Positions 1 through 9,164 of a stretch of 64,000 nt of DNA are shown one piece after another. The stretch's first letter is position 1. Each line of letters begins with the position of its first letter. A program made the translations under genes and the position numbers. The stretch is from CAYRGG01 sp964423745 (GTDB taxonomy: Bacteria; Pseudomonadota; Gammaproteobacteria; Competibacterales; Competibacteraceae): NCBI GenBank assembly GCA_964423745.1, contig CAYRGG010000008.1, forward strand, positions 1 through 64,000, given 5' to 3'. The notes under the pieces were generated by a model that did no database searches, had not been told where the DNA came from, and saw only the letters and a list, made by a program, of their open reading frames with translations.

Positions 1-16
1 TAAACCCCTCGATCAT
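1..16 (-). CDS. pntAB: NAD(P) transhydrogenase membrane subunit, first codons only
   Basis: An ATG on the minus strand at 16-14 overlaps the TGA of the upstream transhydrogenase alpha gene (ATGA overlap) and reads MIEGF before the window ends. In split three-subunit transhydrogenases the small membrane subunit follows the NAD-binding subunit directly and often begins in this way. Only five codons are visible, so the call rests on position and these residues. Confidence 0.45.
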
Positions 17-1146
17 GATGCACCTCTCAAGCGTCGGCCAGTAGGCTCATGTTTTACTTCTCCGGCGTGGGTGAGTACGCTTTCCTTGATAACCTCATCT
101 TCCCAATCCAGGGCCAGCTGCCCTTCTTTTATCATGGGCGACAAGAAATTATACAGATTTTTAGCGTACATCTCGGTGGCGTGAACTGGAATTAGACTGG
201 GAATGTTAACCGGTCCATGAACAATTACATCCTCGTATTCAATGGTTTTCCCAGGTTCAGTGGCTTCGCAGTTGCCACCACTTTCCGCCGCCAAATCCAC
301 GATAACGGCGCCCGGTCGCATACCTTTTAGCATATCTCGGCTAATGATCTTCGGCGCCTCCCGCCCCGGCAAGGATGCTGTGGTAATCACCGCGCTAGCA
401 GCGGCCACATGCTTAGCTAAAACCTCTACCTGACGTTGTTTTTCCTCGTCGGTCAGTTCCCGGGCATAACCCCCTTCGCCTTCTGCGCTCACACCGGTAT
501 CGATCAAGCGAGCGCCTAGGGATTCCACCTGTTCCTTGGCCGCGGCACGAATATCATAAGCTTCTACCTGAGCCCCTAGCCGTTTGCAGGTGGCAATGGC
601 CTGTAAACCGGCCACCCCGGCACCCACAACGATGACCTTGGCAGGTCGAATAGTGCCCGCGGCCGTGGTCAACATGGGAAAGAAAAAACTGGCTAATTCA
701 GCCGCCATAAGGGCTACCTTATAACCCGCAATAGACGCTTGAGACGACAACGCATCCATGGATTGCGCCCGGGAAATACGTGGCACCAATTCCATTGCAA
801 AACTGGTAATTTTCTTGTCACACAGTTTATGCACCATGTCAGGATAGCGATGAGGTTGCAAAAAACCCACAATGACGGATTCATCCCGCATCATATCCAA
901 CTCTTCCAGCGTCGGAGGCTGTACTCTAAATATGACATCCGCCTCAGTGTACAAAGCTTGCGCGTCCTCCACAAAACGCACTTTATTAGCATAGGAATCA
1001 TCGATGAAATGAGCGCCTCGGCCAGCCTCCTTTTGAAAAAGCACTTCGGCGCCCAGCTTAGTAAAGCGTTCGGCCACAGTGGGATCGAGCGCTACCCGGC
1101 GTTCTCCCGGGAAAATTTCTTTCGGAACTGCCAAACGGACAGGCAT
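13..1146 (-). CDS. pntAA: NAD(P) transhydrogenase subunit alpha, NAD(H)-binding part
   Basis: This is the soluble domain I of proton-translocating transhydrogenase, which passes hydride from NADH to NADP+ using the proton gradient and so supplies NADPH. The 377-residue protein has the alanine dehydrogenase/PNT N-terminal domain (about 1-140) and a Rossmann NAD domain with VGAGVAGLQAIATCKRLGA near 174. It ends before any membrane segment, which fits the split PntAA form (about 380 aa, as in Rhodospirillum) and not the fused E. coli PntA. The family motif GPVNIPSLIPVHA is present near 313. The stop overlaps the start of the next gene, so an operon with the membrane subunits is likely to continue beyond position 1. 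Confidence 0.93.
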   Translation of the reverse strand: MPVRLAVPKEIFPGERRVALDPTVAERFTKLGAEVLFQKEAGRGAHFIDDSYANKVRFVEDAQALYTEADVIFRVQPPTLEELDMMRDESVIVGFLQPHRYPDMVHKLCDKKITSFAMELVPRISRAQSMDALSSQASIAGYKVALMAAELASFFFPMLTTAAGTIRPAKVIVVGAGVAGLQAIATCKRLGAQVEAYDIRAAAKEQVESLGARLIDTGVSAEGEGGYARELTDEEKQRQVEVLAKHVAAASAVITTASLPGREAPKIISRDMLKGMRPGAVIVDLAAESGGNCEATEPGKTIEYEDVIVHGPVNIPSLIPVHATEMYAKNLYNFLSPMIKEGQLALDWEDEVIKESVLTHAGEVKHEPTGRRLRGAS

Positions 1147-1467
1147 GTTGTTCCCCCAAAGATTACAGAATCCGAACTTCCGCCAATTTCGGACAGGAAA
1201 AAATCAACTGTTATTGCTTTACATCAGTTGTTCGTGTGCGTTAAGGCATGCCCCCTGGCGGGACGGACGGACATGCACGGGGTAAATAGTAACCTAGAGT
1301 TGACGCATTGCACAAAGCCTGTGTTTTGTGATGAAGTGATGACATTGGGCAAAACGCTTGTTAGAACCTGTGGTTAGGGTTAGGGTGTCAAAATAAATAA
1401 GAGATTATATAAGCGCTACAAAAAATAGTTTAGATTTGATTAATAAAGCAGCACTAGGAGACATACA
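1147..1467. other. Intergenic region between divergent pntAA and HNH gene
   Basis: This 321-bp gap must hold the promoters of both divergent genes. A purine-rich AGGAG at 1456-1460 serves the HNH gene. A short TTAGGG-type duplication lies at about 1374-1388. I see no convincing small gene or RNA structure; reading frames here are antisense extensions of pntAA. Confidence 0.5.
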
Positions 1468-2067
1468 ATGTATGGTTTAGAGCAGCAGGTCTTGCGCACT
1501 GATGTGTCGGGCATGCCGCTAGAGTGGATTAATTATCAGGAAGCCGTCAGGCTGTACCACTTGGAGCAGGTAGTCTATACCTGTGGTACCCTACTCTATC
1601 GGGTTCATGGTGGCACTAATGCAATCAGTGGGCAACGTAGTGTAATTGAGGTCAATTCTATTATTGCTACCCAAGGTGGCGCTTATGCCTATATGAAGGC
1701 GCGTCAAAATTACATTCCTCCATTAACCAATGCAGCGCTGTTTCGCCGGGATGTTAACTTGTGCCTTTACTGCGGCAACAGTTTCGCGCCCCGCGATCTA
1801 TCCAGAGATCATGTCACTCCCATGGTACAAGGCGGTACCGATACCTGGAAAAATGTGGTCAGCGCCTGTAAGCGGTGCAATCATCATAAAGGTGGCCGCA
1901 CACCTGAACAGGCAGGCATGCAACTTCTGGCCATTCCTTTTACGCCAAACCATGCGGAGTATGTTTATTTACAGGGGCGCCGGATCCTTGCCGATCAAAT
2001 GGACTTCTTATGTGCCCATTTTCCCCGCACCAGCCCGCTTCGCGAGCGTTTAGCGCGGTTTATCTGA
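1468..2067 (+). CDS. HNH endonuclease family protein
   Basis: The protein has 199 residues with a C-terminal HNH nuclease fold. CLYCGNSF (about 109-116) and SACKRCNHHK give two CxxC zinc knuckles. RDHVTPMVQGGTD supplies the first His, WKNVV the Asn and NHHKGG the last His, so the motif looks intact. HNH domains cut DNA with one bound divalent metal. The N-terminal half has no domain I recognise. The gene stands alone with a good AGGAG eight bases before the ATG. Its 3' end overlaps the convergent rluB by 18 bp. No methylase or restriction partner is nearby, so a housekeeping or repair role is as likely as defence. Confidence 0.85.
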   Translation: MYGLEQQVLRTDVSGMPLEWINYQEAVRLYHLEQVVYTCGTLLYRVHGGTNAISGQRSVIEVNSIIATQGGAYAYMKARQNYIPPLTNAALFRRDVNLCLYCGNSFAPRDLSRDHVTPMVQGGTDTWKNVVSACKRCNHHKGGRTPEQAGMQLLAIPFTPNHAEYVYLQGRRILADQMDFLCAHFPRTSPLRERLARFI

Positions 2068-2874
2068 GCCCCGCTTGCCGCTACGCCGTGAAAACGGCTG
2101 CTTTTTAACGTGATTTTGTGGAGACGTCGCTAACCTTTCGGTACGCATACCGACGCTATCTAATAGCGTATCGATAGCCGCACTGTCGAGTTCGTCCCAA
2201 TGACCCGTATGCAAACCCCGCCGCAGACTTATGGGACCATAACGTATGCGCAGTAAACGGCTGACCACAATCCCTTTCGCTTCCCACAAACGACGCACCT
2301 CTCGATTACGCCCCTCTTTAAGCACCACATGATACCAGTGATTAGCACCGCTACCGCCCGCATCGACGATGGTCTCGAAACGAGCAACACCATCTTCTAA
2401 TTGAACCCCTTTCTGAAGTTCTGCCAAAAGCGTGGGCTCCACTTCACCCAGCACCCGCACCGCATACTCCCGTTCGATTTGCGAGGACGGATGCATCAAG
2501 CGATGGGCCAGTTCACCGTCATTGGTCAACAGTAGTAGTCCTTGGGTATTTAGGTCCAATCGCCCAACGGCAATCCAACGCCCTTCTCGAAGGGACGGCA
2601 AACGCTGAAAAACCGTCTGGGGATATTTTGGGTCGTTACGGCTAGTGACCTCACCTACGGGTTTGTAGTAGGCCAATACACGTTGCCGTGTCGGACGGGA
2701 AAGCAGACGCACGAGTTTACCGTCTAAGTAAATGGTTTCAGAACCGCTGACTTGTTGCCCTAACGTGGCTACAGTTCCACCCACGGCAATACGGCCCTGG
2801 CGAATCCAATCTTCAATTTGACGCCGAGAACCCAAACCTTTACCGGCCAGAAATTTTTGTAAACGTTCGCCCAT
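2050..2874 (-). CDS. rluB: 23S rRNA pseudouridine synthase B
   Basis: The enzyme isomerises a uridine in helix 89 of 23S rRNA (U2605 in E. coli). An S4 RNA-binding domain (about 1-60, with LQKFLAGKGLGSRRQIEDWI) is followed by the RsuA/RluB/E/F catalytic domain. The catalytic Asp lies in GRLDLNTQGLLLLTNDGELA near 103. A basic tail (HVKKQPFSRRSGKRGSDKPR) ends the 274-residue protein, a usual RluB trait. It is the last gene of the yciO-M50-trpS-scpA-scpB-rluB block, an arrangement found in many gammaproteobacteria. A small palindromic repeat separates it from scpB. Confidence 0.92.
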   Translation of the reverse strand: MGERLQKFLAGKGLGSRRQIEDWIRQGRIAVGGTVATLGQQVSGSETIYLDGKLVRLLSRPTRQRVLAYYKPVGEVTSRNDPKYPQTVFQRLPSLREGRWIAVGRLDLNTQGLLLLTNDGELAHRLMHPSSQIEREYAVRVLGEVEPTLLAELQKGVQLEDGVARFETIVDAGGSGANHWYHVVLKEGRNREVRRLWEAKGIVVSRLLRIRYGPISLRRGLHTGHWDELDSAAIDTLLDSVGMRTERLATSPQNHVKKQPFSRRSGKRGSDKPR

Positions 2875-2903
2875 AAATTTATGATGATCTAAATTGAGCT
2901 TTC

Positions 2904-2931
2904 CGCGTGGGCAACAAGTTGCCCACCCTAC
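2904..2931. repeat. Short palindrome GTGGGCAAC/GTTGCCCAC
   Basis: A perfect inverted repeat between scpB and rluB. The same 27-base unit, including the trailing CCTAC, occurs again at 41060-41086, where it ends a tandem array. A dispersed REP-like element is likely. There is no T-run, so it is not a typical terminator. Confidence 0.7.
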
Positions 2932-2939
2932 CGAACTGG

Positions 2940-3512
2940 TTAACTCGACGGATTGGACTCAGCTTCCAGCGCTGCGCCCACCGCCTCAAGATCCCTTAGC
3001 TCCGCTAGTGGTGGCAAATCCGCTAAGCTTTTTAAATTAAAATAATCTAGAAATACTCGGGTAGTACCGTATAACGTGGGTCGTCCTGGTACGTCTCGGT
3101 GGCCTAACGCTTTAATCCAGCCCCGATCTAGCAGTGTTCTTAAAGTAGAACTGCTGACACTAACACCGCGTATTTCCTCAATTTCACCTCGGGTAATGGG
3201 TTGCCGGTAAGCGATTAAGACCAGCGTTTCCAAGACAGCTCGAGAATACCGGGTTGGCCGCTCTCGCCATAAACGTCTAATCCAAGGCGCAAGCCCCTGG
3301 CGTACTTGCAGCCGAAAACCACTGGCCACTTCCACTAATTCAATACCCCGATTGGCATAATCTTGACTCAATTCCGTCAATGCAGCGCGAATCGCCTCAC
3401 GTTCCGGCTGTTCTTCTTCCTCAAATAATGTGAGTAGCCGATCCATGGACAACGGATCTGGATAGGCCAATAGAGCTGCTTCTAAGAGTACTTTTAGGGA
3501 CGGTATCGACAT
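2940..3512 (-). CDS. scpB: Segregation and condensation protein B
   Basis: ScpB is the winged-helix accessory subunit of the SMC-ScpAB condensin-like complex and works as a dimer bound to ScpA in chromosome compaction and segregation. The start at 3512 (MSIPSLKVLLEAAL) gives 190 residues and begins 7 nt after the scpA stop; a longer frame to 3587 would run through the end of scpA and has no family similarity there. Two winged-helix domains are recognisable, with the typical RAVLETLVLIAYRQPITRGE segment near the middle. Note that the SMC partner gene is not in this window. Confidence 0.9.
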   Translation of the reverse strand: MSIPSLKVLLEAALLAYPDPLSMDRLLTLFEEEEQPEREAIRAALTELSQDYANRGIELVEVASGFRLQVRQGLAPWIRRLWRERPTRYSRAVLETLVLIAYRQPITRGEIEEIRGVSVSSSTLRTLLDRGWIKALGHRDVPGRPTLYGTTRVFLDYFNLKSLADLPPLAELRDLEAVGAALEAESNPSS

Positions 3513-3519
3513 CGACTTA

Positions 3520-4302
3520 TCAACTGCGCAAACGCACATGAATCGGTGCGAAAGGCGCGGCTTGCACCAAGTCCAATACCGCTTCACGGAGTAGTTCTAG
3601 CACCGCCAAAAAAGTAACTACGACCCCTAAACGTCCCTCTTCTAAAGTAAAAAGTTCGGTGAGCGGCGTAAAACTCAGGGTATCAAGGGTTTCCAAAAGC
3701 TGGCTCATACGTTCCCGTACCGAGAGTGGCTCTCGCTTTATAGCGTGATGGCTATAATGGGCAGCCCGCTGCATCACATCTCGCAGGGCATTCAAAAGCT
3801 CATCAAGCTGTACCGTTGCGCTGGCTCGAACCACAGGCGCAAAGGGTAGTTCAGCAACAGCCGTAAACAGATCTCGTTGCAAACGGGGCAGATCATCTAA
3901 CGCTTCGGCAGCCACCCGGAAACGCTCATATTCTTGGAGACGCCGCACCAACTCAGCCCGAGGATCTTCTTCAAACTCGTTCTCAGCGACAGGACGGGGT
4001 ATCAGAAGGCGAGATTTTATTTCCGCCAGCATCGCAGCCATAACTAAGTATTCCGCCGCCAGTTCTAATCGTAGTCCCTGCAACACAGCCAAATAATCCA
4101 TATACTGACGGGTGATATCCGCGATGGGAAGATTAGTGATATCCAAATTCTGACGCTTAATGAGATACAACAGCAAATCCAAAGGACCTTCGAAGGTTTC
4201 TAAAAAAATTTCTAACGCATCGGGGGGGATATACAGATCTTGGGGAATAGCCAACGTTTCGCCGTTGACCTGCGCGAACAGTTCAGCATTAGGAGAGTCC
4301 AT
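3520..4302 (-). CDS. scpA: Segregation and condensation protein A
   Basis: ScpA is the kleisin that bridges SMC heads. The N-terminal domain has the family hallmark FEGPLDLLLYLIKRQNLDI near 37-55, which contacts the SMC neck. The C-terminal winged helix (LFTLEEGRLGVVVTFLAVLELLRE) contacts the SMC cap. At 260 residues the length is normal. It lies between trpS and scpB in one direction with short spacers, so co-expression with scpB is expected. Confidence 0.93.
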   Translation of the reverse strand: MDSPNAELFAQVNGETLAIPQDLYIPPDALEIFLETFEGPLDLLLYLIKRQNLDITNLPIADITRQYMDYLAVLQGLRLELAAEYLVMAAMLAEIKSRLLIPRPVAENEFEEDPRAELVRRLQEYERFRVAAEALDDLPRLQRDLFTAVAELPFAPVVRASATVQLDELLNALRDVMQRAAHYSHHAIKREPLSVRERMSQLLETLDTLSFTPLTELFTLEEGRLGVVVTFLAVLELLREAVLDLVQAAPFAPIHVRLRS

Positions 4303-4338
4303 AAGGCAGCAAGCCGTAGGTTAGGTTAGCGTAAACTA

Positions 4339-5349
4339 TTATTTAAGGGGGCGGACGCCAACGGCCTCGCGAATCTTCTGTAAAAACGGAACACTATAAA
4401 CACGAGCCTGTTGAGCGCCTTCTTTAAGGACTTTTTCTATGTGATCTGGAGAACGCAGCAAAGCCTCATAACGCTCCCGCGGTTCTGCCAACAGACCATT
4501 CAAATGCTCAAACAAAAACTGTTTCATTTCTCCCCAAGCAATACCTTCCGCGTAACGCTGACGCAGAGTCGCTGTCTCTTGTTCACTCGCAAAGGCTTGA
4601 TAAATACTAAATAACGTACAGGTATCCGGATCCTTAGGCTCTCCGGGCTGCAGAGAATTGGTTTTTATTTTCATAATTAACTTACGCAGTGTTTTTTCCG
4701 GCGCAAACAAAGGAATCGTATTATTGTAGCTTTTGCTCATTTTGCGTCCGTCAAGTCCGGCCAATACCGCCGTGTTGTCGTCGATCACGGCGTCCGGCAG
4801 CGCGAAAAGTTGTCCATAATGGTGATTAAAGCGAGCTGCCACGTCCCGGGTCATCTCCAAATGTTGCACTTGATCTCTGCCCACCGGCACTTTAGTGGCG
4901 TTGAACATCAAGATATCCGCCGCCATCAACACCGGATAACAAAACAACCCCATGGTAATCCCTTGATCCGGGTCTTTGGCTTCTAAGTTTTCGTTATCGG
5001 CCACCGCAGCTTTGTAAGCATGGGCACGATTCATCAACCCTTTTGCAGTCAAGCACGAAAGTATCCAGTTTAGCTCAGTAATTTCAGGGATATCCGACTG
5101 ACGATAAAAAACCGTTTGCTGGGTGTCTAAACCCGCTGCTAACCAGGTGGCCGCCACTTCTAGCGTGGACCGACTTACTCGTTCAGGATCTTGACATTTG
5201 ATCAGGGCATGATAATCGGCCAGAAAATAAAACGTTCTGACATGTGCTTGGCGACTGGCTGCGATGGCTGGCAGGATAGCGCCCACATAATTGCCCAAAT
5301 GAGGGGTCCCTGTCGTGGTAATTCCTGTTAACACCGTTTCTGTTTGCAT
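4339..5349 (-). CDS. trpS: Tryptophan--tRNA ligase
   Basis: This class Ic synthetase charges tRNA-Trp. The HIGH-like motif is TPHLGNYVGAI near the N-terminus and the KMSKS loop is intact (GRKMSKSYNNTIP). GRDQVQHLEMTRD, which shapes the active site, is also present. I chose ATG 5349 (MQTETVLTG, 336 aa) because GAGGG lies five bases upstream; a TTG six codons earlier would overlap the M50 gene stop. The length matches bacterial TrpS (about 330-340). Confidence 0.95.
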   Translation of the reverse strand: MQTETVLTGITTTGTPHLGNYVGAILPAIAASRQAHVRTFYFLADYHALIKCQDPERVSRSTLEVAATWLAAGLDTQQTVFYRQSDIPEITELNWILSCLTAKGLMNRAHAYKAAVADNENLEAKDPDQGITMGLFCYPVLMAADILMFNATKVPVGRDQVQHLEMTRDVAARFNHHYGQLFALPDAVIDDNTAVLAGLDGRKMSKSYNNTIPLFAPEKTLRKLIMKIKTNSLQPGEPKDPDTCTLFSIYQAFASEQETATLRQRYAEGIAWGEMKQFLFEHLNGLLAEPRERYEALLRSPDHIEKVLKEGAQQARVYSVPFLQKIREAVGVRPLK

Positions 5350-5363
5350 AATTCCCTCAACCG

Positions 5364-6017
5364 TCAACTACCAAACACAAAATACACTATATCTTGCAAC
5401 CAAAAAACCACCGGCCCCACGACGGTACCCAACACCCCCGTTGCTAACAACAGCAACAAAATCACTAACCCAAAGGGTTCCACTTGCGCCAACAGCATCC
5501 CCATACGATCGGGCAATACACCCATCAACACCCGAGAACCATCCAGGGGCGGTACCGGCAACATATTCAATACACCGATGACAATGTTGATCAAAATACC
5601 CGCTTGACCCATCAGATAAAGAGGCAGACCCGCTTCAGGCATAACTTGATAAAGCGCCTTGCCCAACAACATAATCAACGCCCAACCGATCATCATAGCC
5701 AAATTCGCACCGGGTCCTGCTAGAGCCACGATAGCCATATCCCGCTTAGGATGGCGCAGGCGATGAAAATTGACAGGCACCGGTTTCGCCCAACCAAAGA
5801 TAAACCCACCAAAATAATAGAGCATGGCGGGGACCAATACAGTTCCCACCGGGTCCACATGACGTAGGGGATTAAGACTTAAACGACCCAGTGACCAGGC
5901 TGTGGTATCACCAAATCGAAGCGCCATCCAACCATGGGCGACTTCATGAAAAGTAACGGCCAATAGAACAGGAGGCGCCCAAATTATTAGACCTTGCAAA
6001 AAGTTAAATTCTTCCAT
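5364..6017 (-). CDS. Site-2-protease-family membrane metalloprotease (M50)
   Basis: The 217-residue integral membrane protein has a zinc site HEVAH (about 25-29) in the first helix and the second motif NMLPVPPLDGSRV, whose Asp is the third ligand. It is a minimal S2P without PDZ or CBS domains, unlike RseP. Such small proteases are routinely found just before trpS in this cluster, but their substrates are unknown. Translation may be coupled to trpS, whose start lies 15 bp beyond the stop. Confidence 0.88.
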   Translation of the reverse strand: MEEFNFLQGLIIWAPPVLLAVTFHEVAHGWMALRFGDTTAWSLGRLSLNPLRHVDPVGTVLVPAMLYYFGGFIFGWAKPVPVNFHRLRHPKRDMAIVALAGPGANLAMMIGWALIMLLGKALYQVMPEAGLPLYLMGQAGILINIVIGVLNMLPVPPLDGSRVLMGVLPDRMGMLLAQVEPFGLVILLLLLATGVLGTVVGPVVFWLQDIVYFVFGS

Positions 6018-6094
6018 CGGAGCATTATACGTGGCGTGATGAGTGTGAGACAGGGATAATTAAGGTAAATGGTGCGAGTTTTTAAAATGGCTTT

Positions 6095-6721
6095 TTACAG
6101 AAATGCGCTAGCATCGCCTTTGCCTTGGCGAATTAACTGGGGTGCGCCGCCGTCCACAAAATCCAAAACGGTGGTAGGCCACTGATCACAAGGACCCGCA
6201 TCAATAATAAGATCCACATGATGCTGCAGTTGTTCCCATATGGTGTCGGGATCGTTTAAGGGCTGCTCCTCGCCTGGCAGAATCAACGTGCAGCTCATAA
6301 TAGGCTCCCCTAGTTTCTCCAACAACGAACTCACGATGGCATTGTCAGGCACACGAATACCGATGGTTTTACGTTTTGGGTGTTGAAGACGGCGAGGCAC
6401 CTCATGGGTGGCCCGCAGAATAAAAGTAAAGGGGCCTGGGGTCGCCGCTTTAAGCAGTCGATACTGTTGGTTGTCTACACGGGCATAGGTAGCGATCTCC
6501 GATAGGTCTCGGCACACCAGAGTAAAATTATGATGCTTGTCGGTTTGCCGGATACGACGAATGCGATCTGCCGCCGACTTATCGTCCAAATGGCATCCCA
6601 AGGCATAACTGGAGTCGGTGGGATAGATAATGACACCGCCCCTGTGAAGCGCTTCCACTGCCTGATGGATCAACCGCGCTTGTGGATTGTGCGGATGAAT
6701 ATGTAGAAATTGACCTGCCAC
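6095..6721 (-). CDS. yciO: YciO-type Sua5/YrdC family protein
   Basis: The protein (208 aa from the GTG at 6721) aligns by eye with E. coli YciO throughout: FLHIHPHNPQARLIHQAV, the nucleotide-binding YPTDSSYALGC, the KHHNFTLVCRDLSE core and KRKTIGIRVPDN. YrdC-domain enzymes make threonylcarbamoyl-AMP for tRNA t6A, but YciO is a paralogue with much weaker activity and an uncertain role. I prefer the GTG over the upstream TTG because it matches the E. coli N-terminus. It is the first gene of the block leading to rluB. Confidence 0.88.
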   Translation of the reverse strand: MAGQFLHIHPHNPQARLIHQAVEALHRGGVIIYPTDSSYALGCHLDDKSAADRIRRIRQTDKHHNFTLVCRDLSEIATYARVDNQQYRLLKAATPGPFTFILRATHEVPRRLQHPKRKTIGIRVPDNAIVSSLLEKLGEPIMSCTLILPGEEQPLNDPDTIWEQLQHHVDLIIDAGPCDQWPTTVLDFVDGGAPQLIRQGKGDASAFL

Positions 6722-7071
6722 AATAAACAACCTGACTCAGGGGAAAATTACCATACTCGTTAAAAAACAGATCAAGGTAGAAGTGACTGACCAACCAGGA
6801 ACCCTGACCCACTTCAAGGGTACAAAGACTGTAATTGAATTTAATTCAAGCTCATGCTAACAGCATTTTTATGTCTAGTTGCATACGATTGCAGAACTTA
6901 ATAGATGGTCTCAGCAATCTACTCGTAAAGGTTATGTATGAATGCAGGAACGATGTGAAATGAATTTTTAATACTATAAGATTTATTCTCAAGCAAAGCC
7001 CATTGCATGGATGCAAACACTTTTAATCGATCAAAAATATTTGACAGAAGATTTATTCAGCCCCGGTAACA
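6722..7071. other. Divergent intergenic region, yciO / yciB
   Basis: The 350-bp AT-rich spacer between divergent operons should contain both promoters. A short inverted motif with AAGCAAAGCCC and GCATGGATGC lies near 6992-7014. I see no ORF, tRNA or strong terminator here. Confidence 0.4.
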
Positions 7072-7617
7072 ATGAAATTTCTCTTCGACTTTTTGCCTAT
7101 TTTACTGTTTTTCATCGCTTATAAACGTTACGATATTCACGTTGCAACCAGTGTGTTAATTATCACCTCTCTGGCTCAAGTCAGTTGGATGTGGTTTCGC
7201 CATCGGCGCATCGAGCGCATGCCTCTCATCACTGCCATCTTGGTTGTTTTATTTGGGGGCGCTACGTTAATCTTTCAAGATGACATCTTTGTAAAATGGA
7301 AACCCACTATCGCTAACTGGCTATTCAGCCTGATTTTTTTTGCAACTCAATGGATCGGTAAAAAAACCCTTATAGAACGCCTTTTGGACGCCAGCATGAG
7401 TTTACCCAGGGTTATCTGGGTTCGGCTTAACGCAGCTTGGGGGCTATTTTTCTTTGTACTTGGCTCGATAAACCTTTATGTGGTGTATCAATTTACCACA
7501 GACACCTGGGTTAACTTTAAGCTGTTTGGTATGCTGGGGCTAACGTTGGCTTTTGTCGTAGGACAAGCTTTTTACATAGCCCAATATCTTAAACCCGATA
7601 CCACACCAGAGGAGTGA
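7072..7617 (+). CDS. yciB: Inner membrane septation protein A (YciB)
   Basis: The protein has 181 residues with about five transmembrane helices and begins [17 protein letters not shown], the classic YciB/IspA start. The family (formerly intracellular septation protein A) influences envelope integrity and cell division in enterobacteria; the molecular function is not settled. It heads a plus-strand operon with yciI, a bolA-like gene and a PPIase, a common gammaproteobacterial order. Its stop lies inside the GAGGAG ribosome site of the next gene, so translation is probably coupled. Confidence 0.9.
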   Translation: MKFLFDFLPILLFFIAYKRYDIHVATSVLIITSLAQVSWMWFRHRRIERMPLITAILVVLFGGATLIFQDDIFVKWKPTIANWLFSLIFFATQWIGKKTLIERLLDASMSLPRVIWVRLNAAWGLFFFVLGSINLYVVYQFTTDTWVNFKLFGMLGLTLAFVVGQAFYIAQYLKPDTTPEE

Positions 7618-7622
7618 GCTCA

Positions 7623-7925
7623 ATGCTTTATGCCATTTTTGGCCGCGATGTACCTAGTAGTCTTGAACAACGTTTAGCCGTTCGGCCTGCTCATTTAGAA
7701 CGACTTGAGTTATTACAAGGCGAAGGTCGCCTTGTCCTGGCAGGGCCATTACCGGCCATTGACAGTCCCGATCCCGGACCCGCTGGATTTACCGGCAGTT
7801 TAGTGGTTGCGGAATTTCCCTCCCTGACGGATGCCCAGACCTGGGCAGAGGCAGACCCTTATCTGAAAGCGGGGGTTTATGCAAACGTGGAAGTGATGCC
7901 CTTTAAAAAGGTTTTACCCTCATGA
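7623..7925 (+). CDS. yciI: YciI-like protein
   Basis: This 100-residue protein of the dimeric alpha+beta barrel YCII family starts [11 protein letters not shown]. The family's conserved His appears in [12 protein letters not shown], and the Asp in [20 protein letters not shown] context ([18 protein letters not shown]). YciI proteins resemble muconolactone isomerase folds, and their cellular substrate is unknown. The start at 7623 is supported by GAGGAG eight bases upstream. The stop overlaps the bolA-like start by 4 bp (ATGA). Confidence 0.88.
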   Translation: MLYAIFGRDVPSSLEQRLAVRPAHLERLELLQGEGRLVLAGPLPAIDSPDPGPAGFTGSLVVAEFPSLTDAQTWAEADPYLKAGVYANVEVMPFKKVLPS

Positions 7926-8191
7926 CAGACCGGGTTGCGCTCATTGAAAAACGACTACGGGATGCCCTTGATCCTCAGGACGTACAAATCATTGATGATA
8001 GCGCAGCGCACCAAGGCCATCCGGGTGCCCAAAGCGGTGGAGGGCATTTTAATGTCACCGTGGTATCCGAAGCGTTTGCTGGCAAAACGTCATTACAACG
8101 CCACCGCCAAGTATACGCTGCGCTGCATGACATGATGCCCCAGGAAATTCACGCCTTAAGCATTAAGGCCCTGACACCCGACGAGCTTTAA
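7922..8191 (+). CDS. BolA family protein
   Basis: This 89-residue BolA/IbaG-type protein has the class II KH-like fold. The conserved block [16 protein letters not shown] and the downstream [12 protein letters not shown] are clear. The invariant His near the C-terminus lies in [14 protein letters not shown]. BolA proteins bind monothiol glutaredoxins through a shared Fe-S cluster and take part in iron or envelope-stress responses. Which subgroup this is (BolA, IbaG) cannot be fixed by eye. It is translationally coupled to yciI. Confidence 0.9.
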   Translation: MTDRVALIEKRLRDALDPQDVQIIDDSAAHQGHPGAQSGGGHFNVTVVSEAFAGKTSLQRHRQVYAALHDMMPQEIHALSIKALTPDEL

Positions 8192-8227
8192 CACTTACTT
8201 CACTTATCGACCCTATGGATTATTACT

Positions 8228-9085
8228 ATGCCTACTCGTAAATTGTTTATTGCTATCTTGGTAATTATAACCTTTGTTTTTGTCACTTCACTGGTCACTG
8301 CTCAAAACGAATCTGCGCCTGAGTCTGAGCAAGCGCCGGCTGCACAAACAGCACCTGCCGAGGTCCCCGATCCTGTAGCGGTGGTCAACGAGGTGCCTAT
8401 TCCTAAAGATCTTTACCAGGTTTATGCCCAACAGCGTCAAGCCCAATTGGGCAACGTGAATAGCCCACAAGCCCGCGAGACGTTAATCAATGAACTGGTT
8501 ATCCAAGAGCTATTGGTTCAACAAGCCAACGACATGAACTTGTCAGAGAATGAGCAAATTGCTACCCAACTCAAGATCATGGAGCGTAACCTGCTTGCTG
8601 AAGCCGCAGTACGTAAGATGTTAGAGGAACAGGGTCCCAGTGCCTCAGATGTGGAAACAGCTTATGAAACCAACAAAAATACCATGGATAAAGAATATAA
8701 GGCCAGTCATATCCTGGTGGAGTCCGAGGAAAAAGCCCAGGAGCTTATCAACGAACTTGAGGAAGGGGCTGAGTTTGCGGAATTGGCAAAAAGTAATTCC
8801 AGCGACAGCTCTGCTGCTCAGGGAGGCAGTCTAGGTTGGTTCACCACCAACATGATGGTGCCTGCCTTCAGTGAGTCCGTTAGCGAATTAGAGAAAGGAA
8901 ACTATACCGAGACACCCGTACAAACCCAGTTTGGTTGGCATGTCATTAAGCTAGACGACGTGCGCGATACAGAACCACCGACCCTAGAATCCATGCGTCC
9001 GGAAATTATGCAGCGTTTGCAAGGGCAAGCCATCAATGACTATTTGGTGAAATTGCGCTCGGATGCGGACATCGAGATTAAATAA
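8228..9085 (+). CDS. Periplasmic parvulin-type peptidyl-prolyl isomerase
   Basis: A signal peptide (about 1-26, ending LVTAQ) is followed by an Ala/Pro/Glu-rich stretch, a SurA-like N-terminal helical domain with TLINELVIQELLVQQA, and one parvulin domain (about 155-250: KASHILVESEEKA, GGSLGWFTTNMMVPAF, FGWHVIKLDD). It should catalyse prolyl isomerisation or act as a chaperone for outer-membrane proteins in the periplasm. At 285 residues with one PPIase domain it is closer to PpiC/PrsA-like proteins than to SurA, which has two. Last gene of the yciB operon. Confidence 0.9.
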   Translation: MPTRKLFIAILVIITFVFVTSLVTAQNESAPESEQAPAAQTAPAEVPDPVAVVNEVPIPKDLYQVYAQQRQAQLGNVNSPQARETLINELVIQELLVQQANDMNLSENEQIATQLKIMERNLLAEAAVRKMLEEQGPSASDVETAYETNKNTMDKEYKASHILVESEEKAQELINELEEGAEFAELAKSNSSDSSAAQGGSLGWFTTNMMVPAFSESVSELEKGNYTETPVQTQFGWHVIKLDDVRDTEPPTLESMRPEIMQRLQGQAINDYLVKLRSDADIEIK

Positions 9086-9110
9086 CACTTAGTGCTACAG
9101 ATACGGCTGA

Positions 9111-9156
9111 AACTAAAGCCGCCGAGGATTGATACAACTACTCGGCGGCTTTAGTT
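9111..9156. terminator. Bidirectional intrinsic terminator
   Basis: The two 16-base arms, AACTAAAGCCGCCGAG and its exact complement, surround a 14-base loop between the convergent PPIase and symporter genes. A/T bases at both stem ends could act as the U-tract in either direction. Confidence 0.85.
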
Positions 9157-9164
9157 ATTGCATC

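Noticed and set aside
739..1377. 212-codon plus-strand frame opposite pntAA
   Set aside because: It is antisense to a certain gene, has no family similarity, and simply mirrors pntAA codon structure.
1372..1388. Telomere-like TTAGGGTTAGGG
   Set aside because: Only two units inside a bacterial intergenic region; chance similarity.
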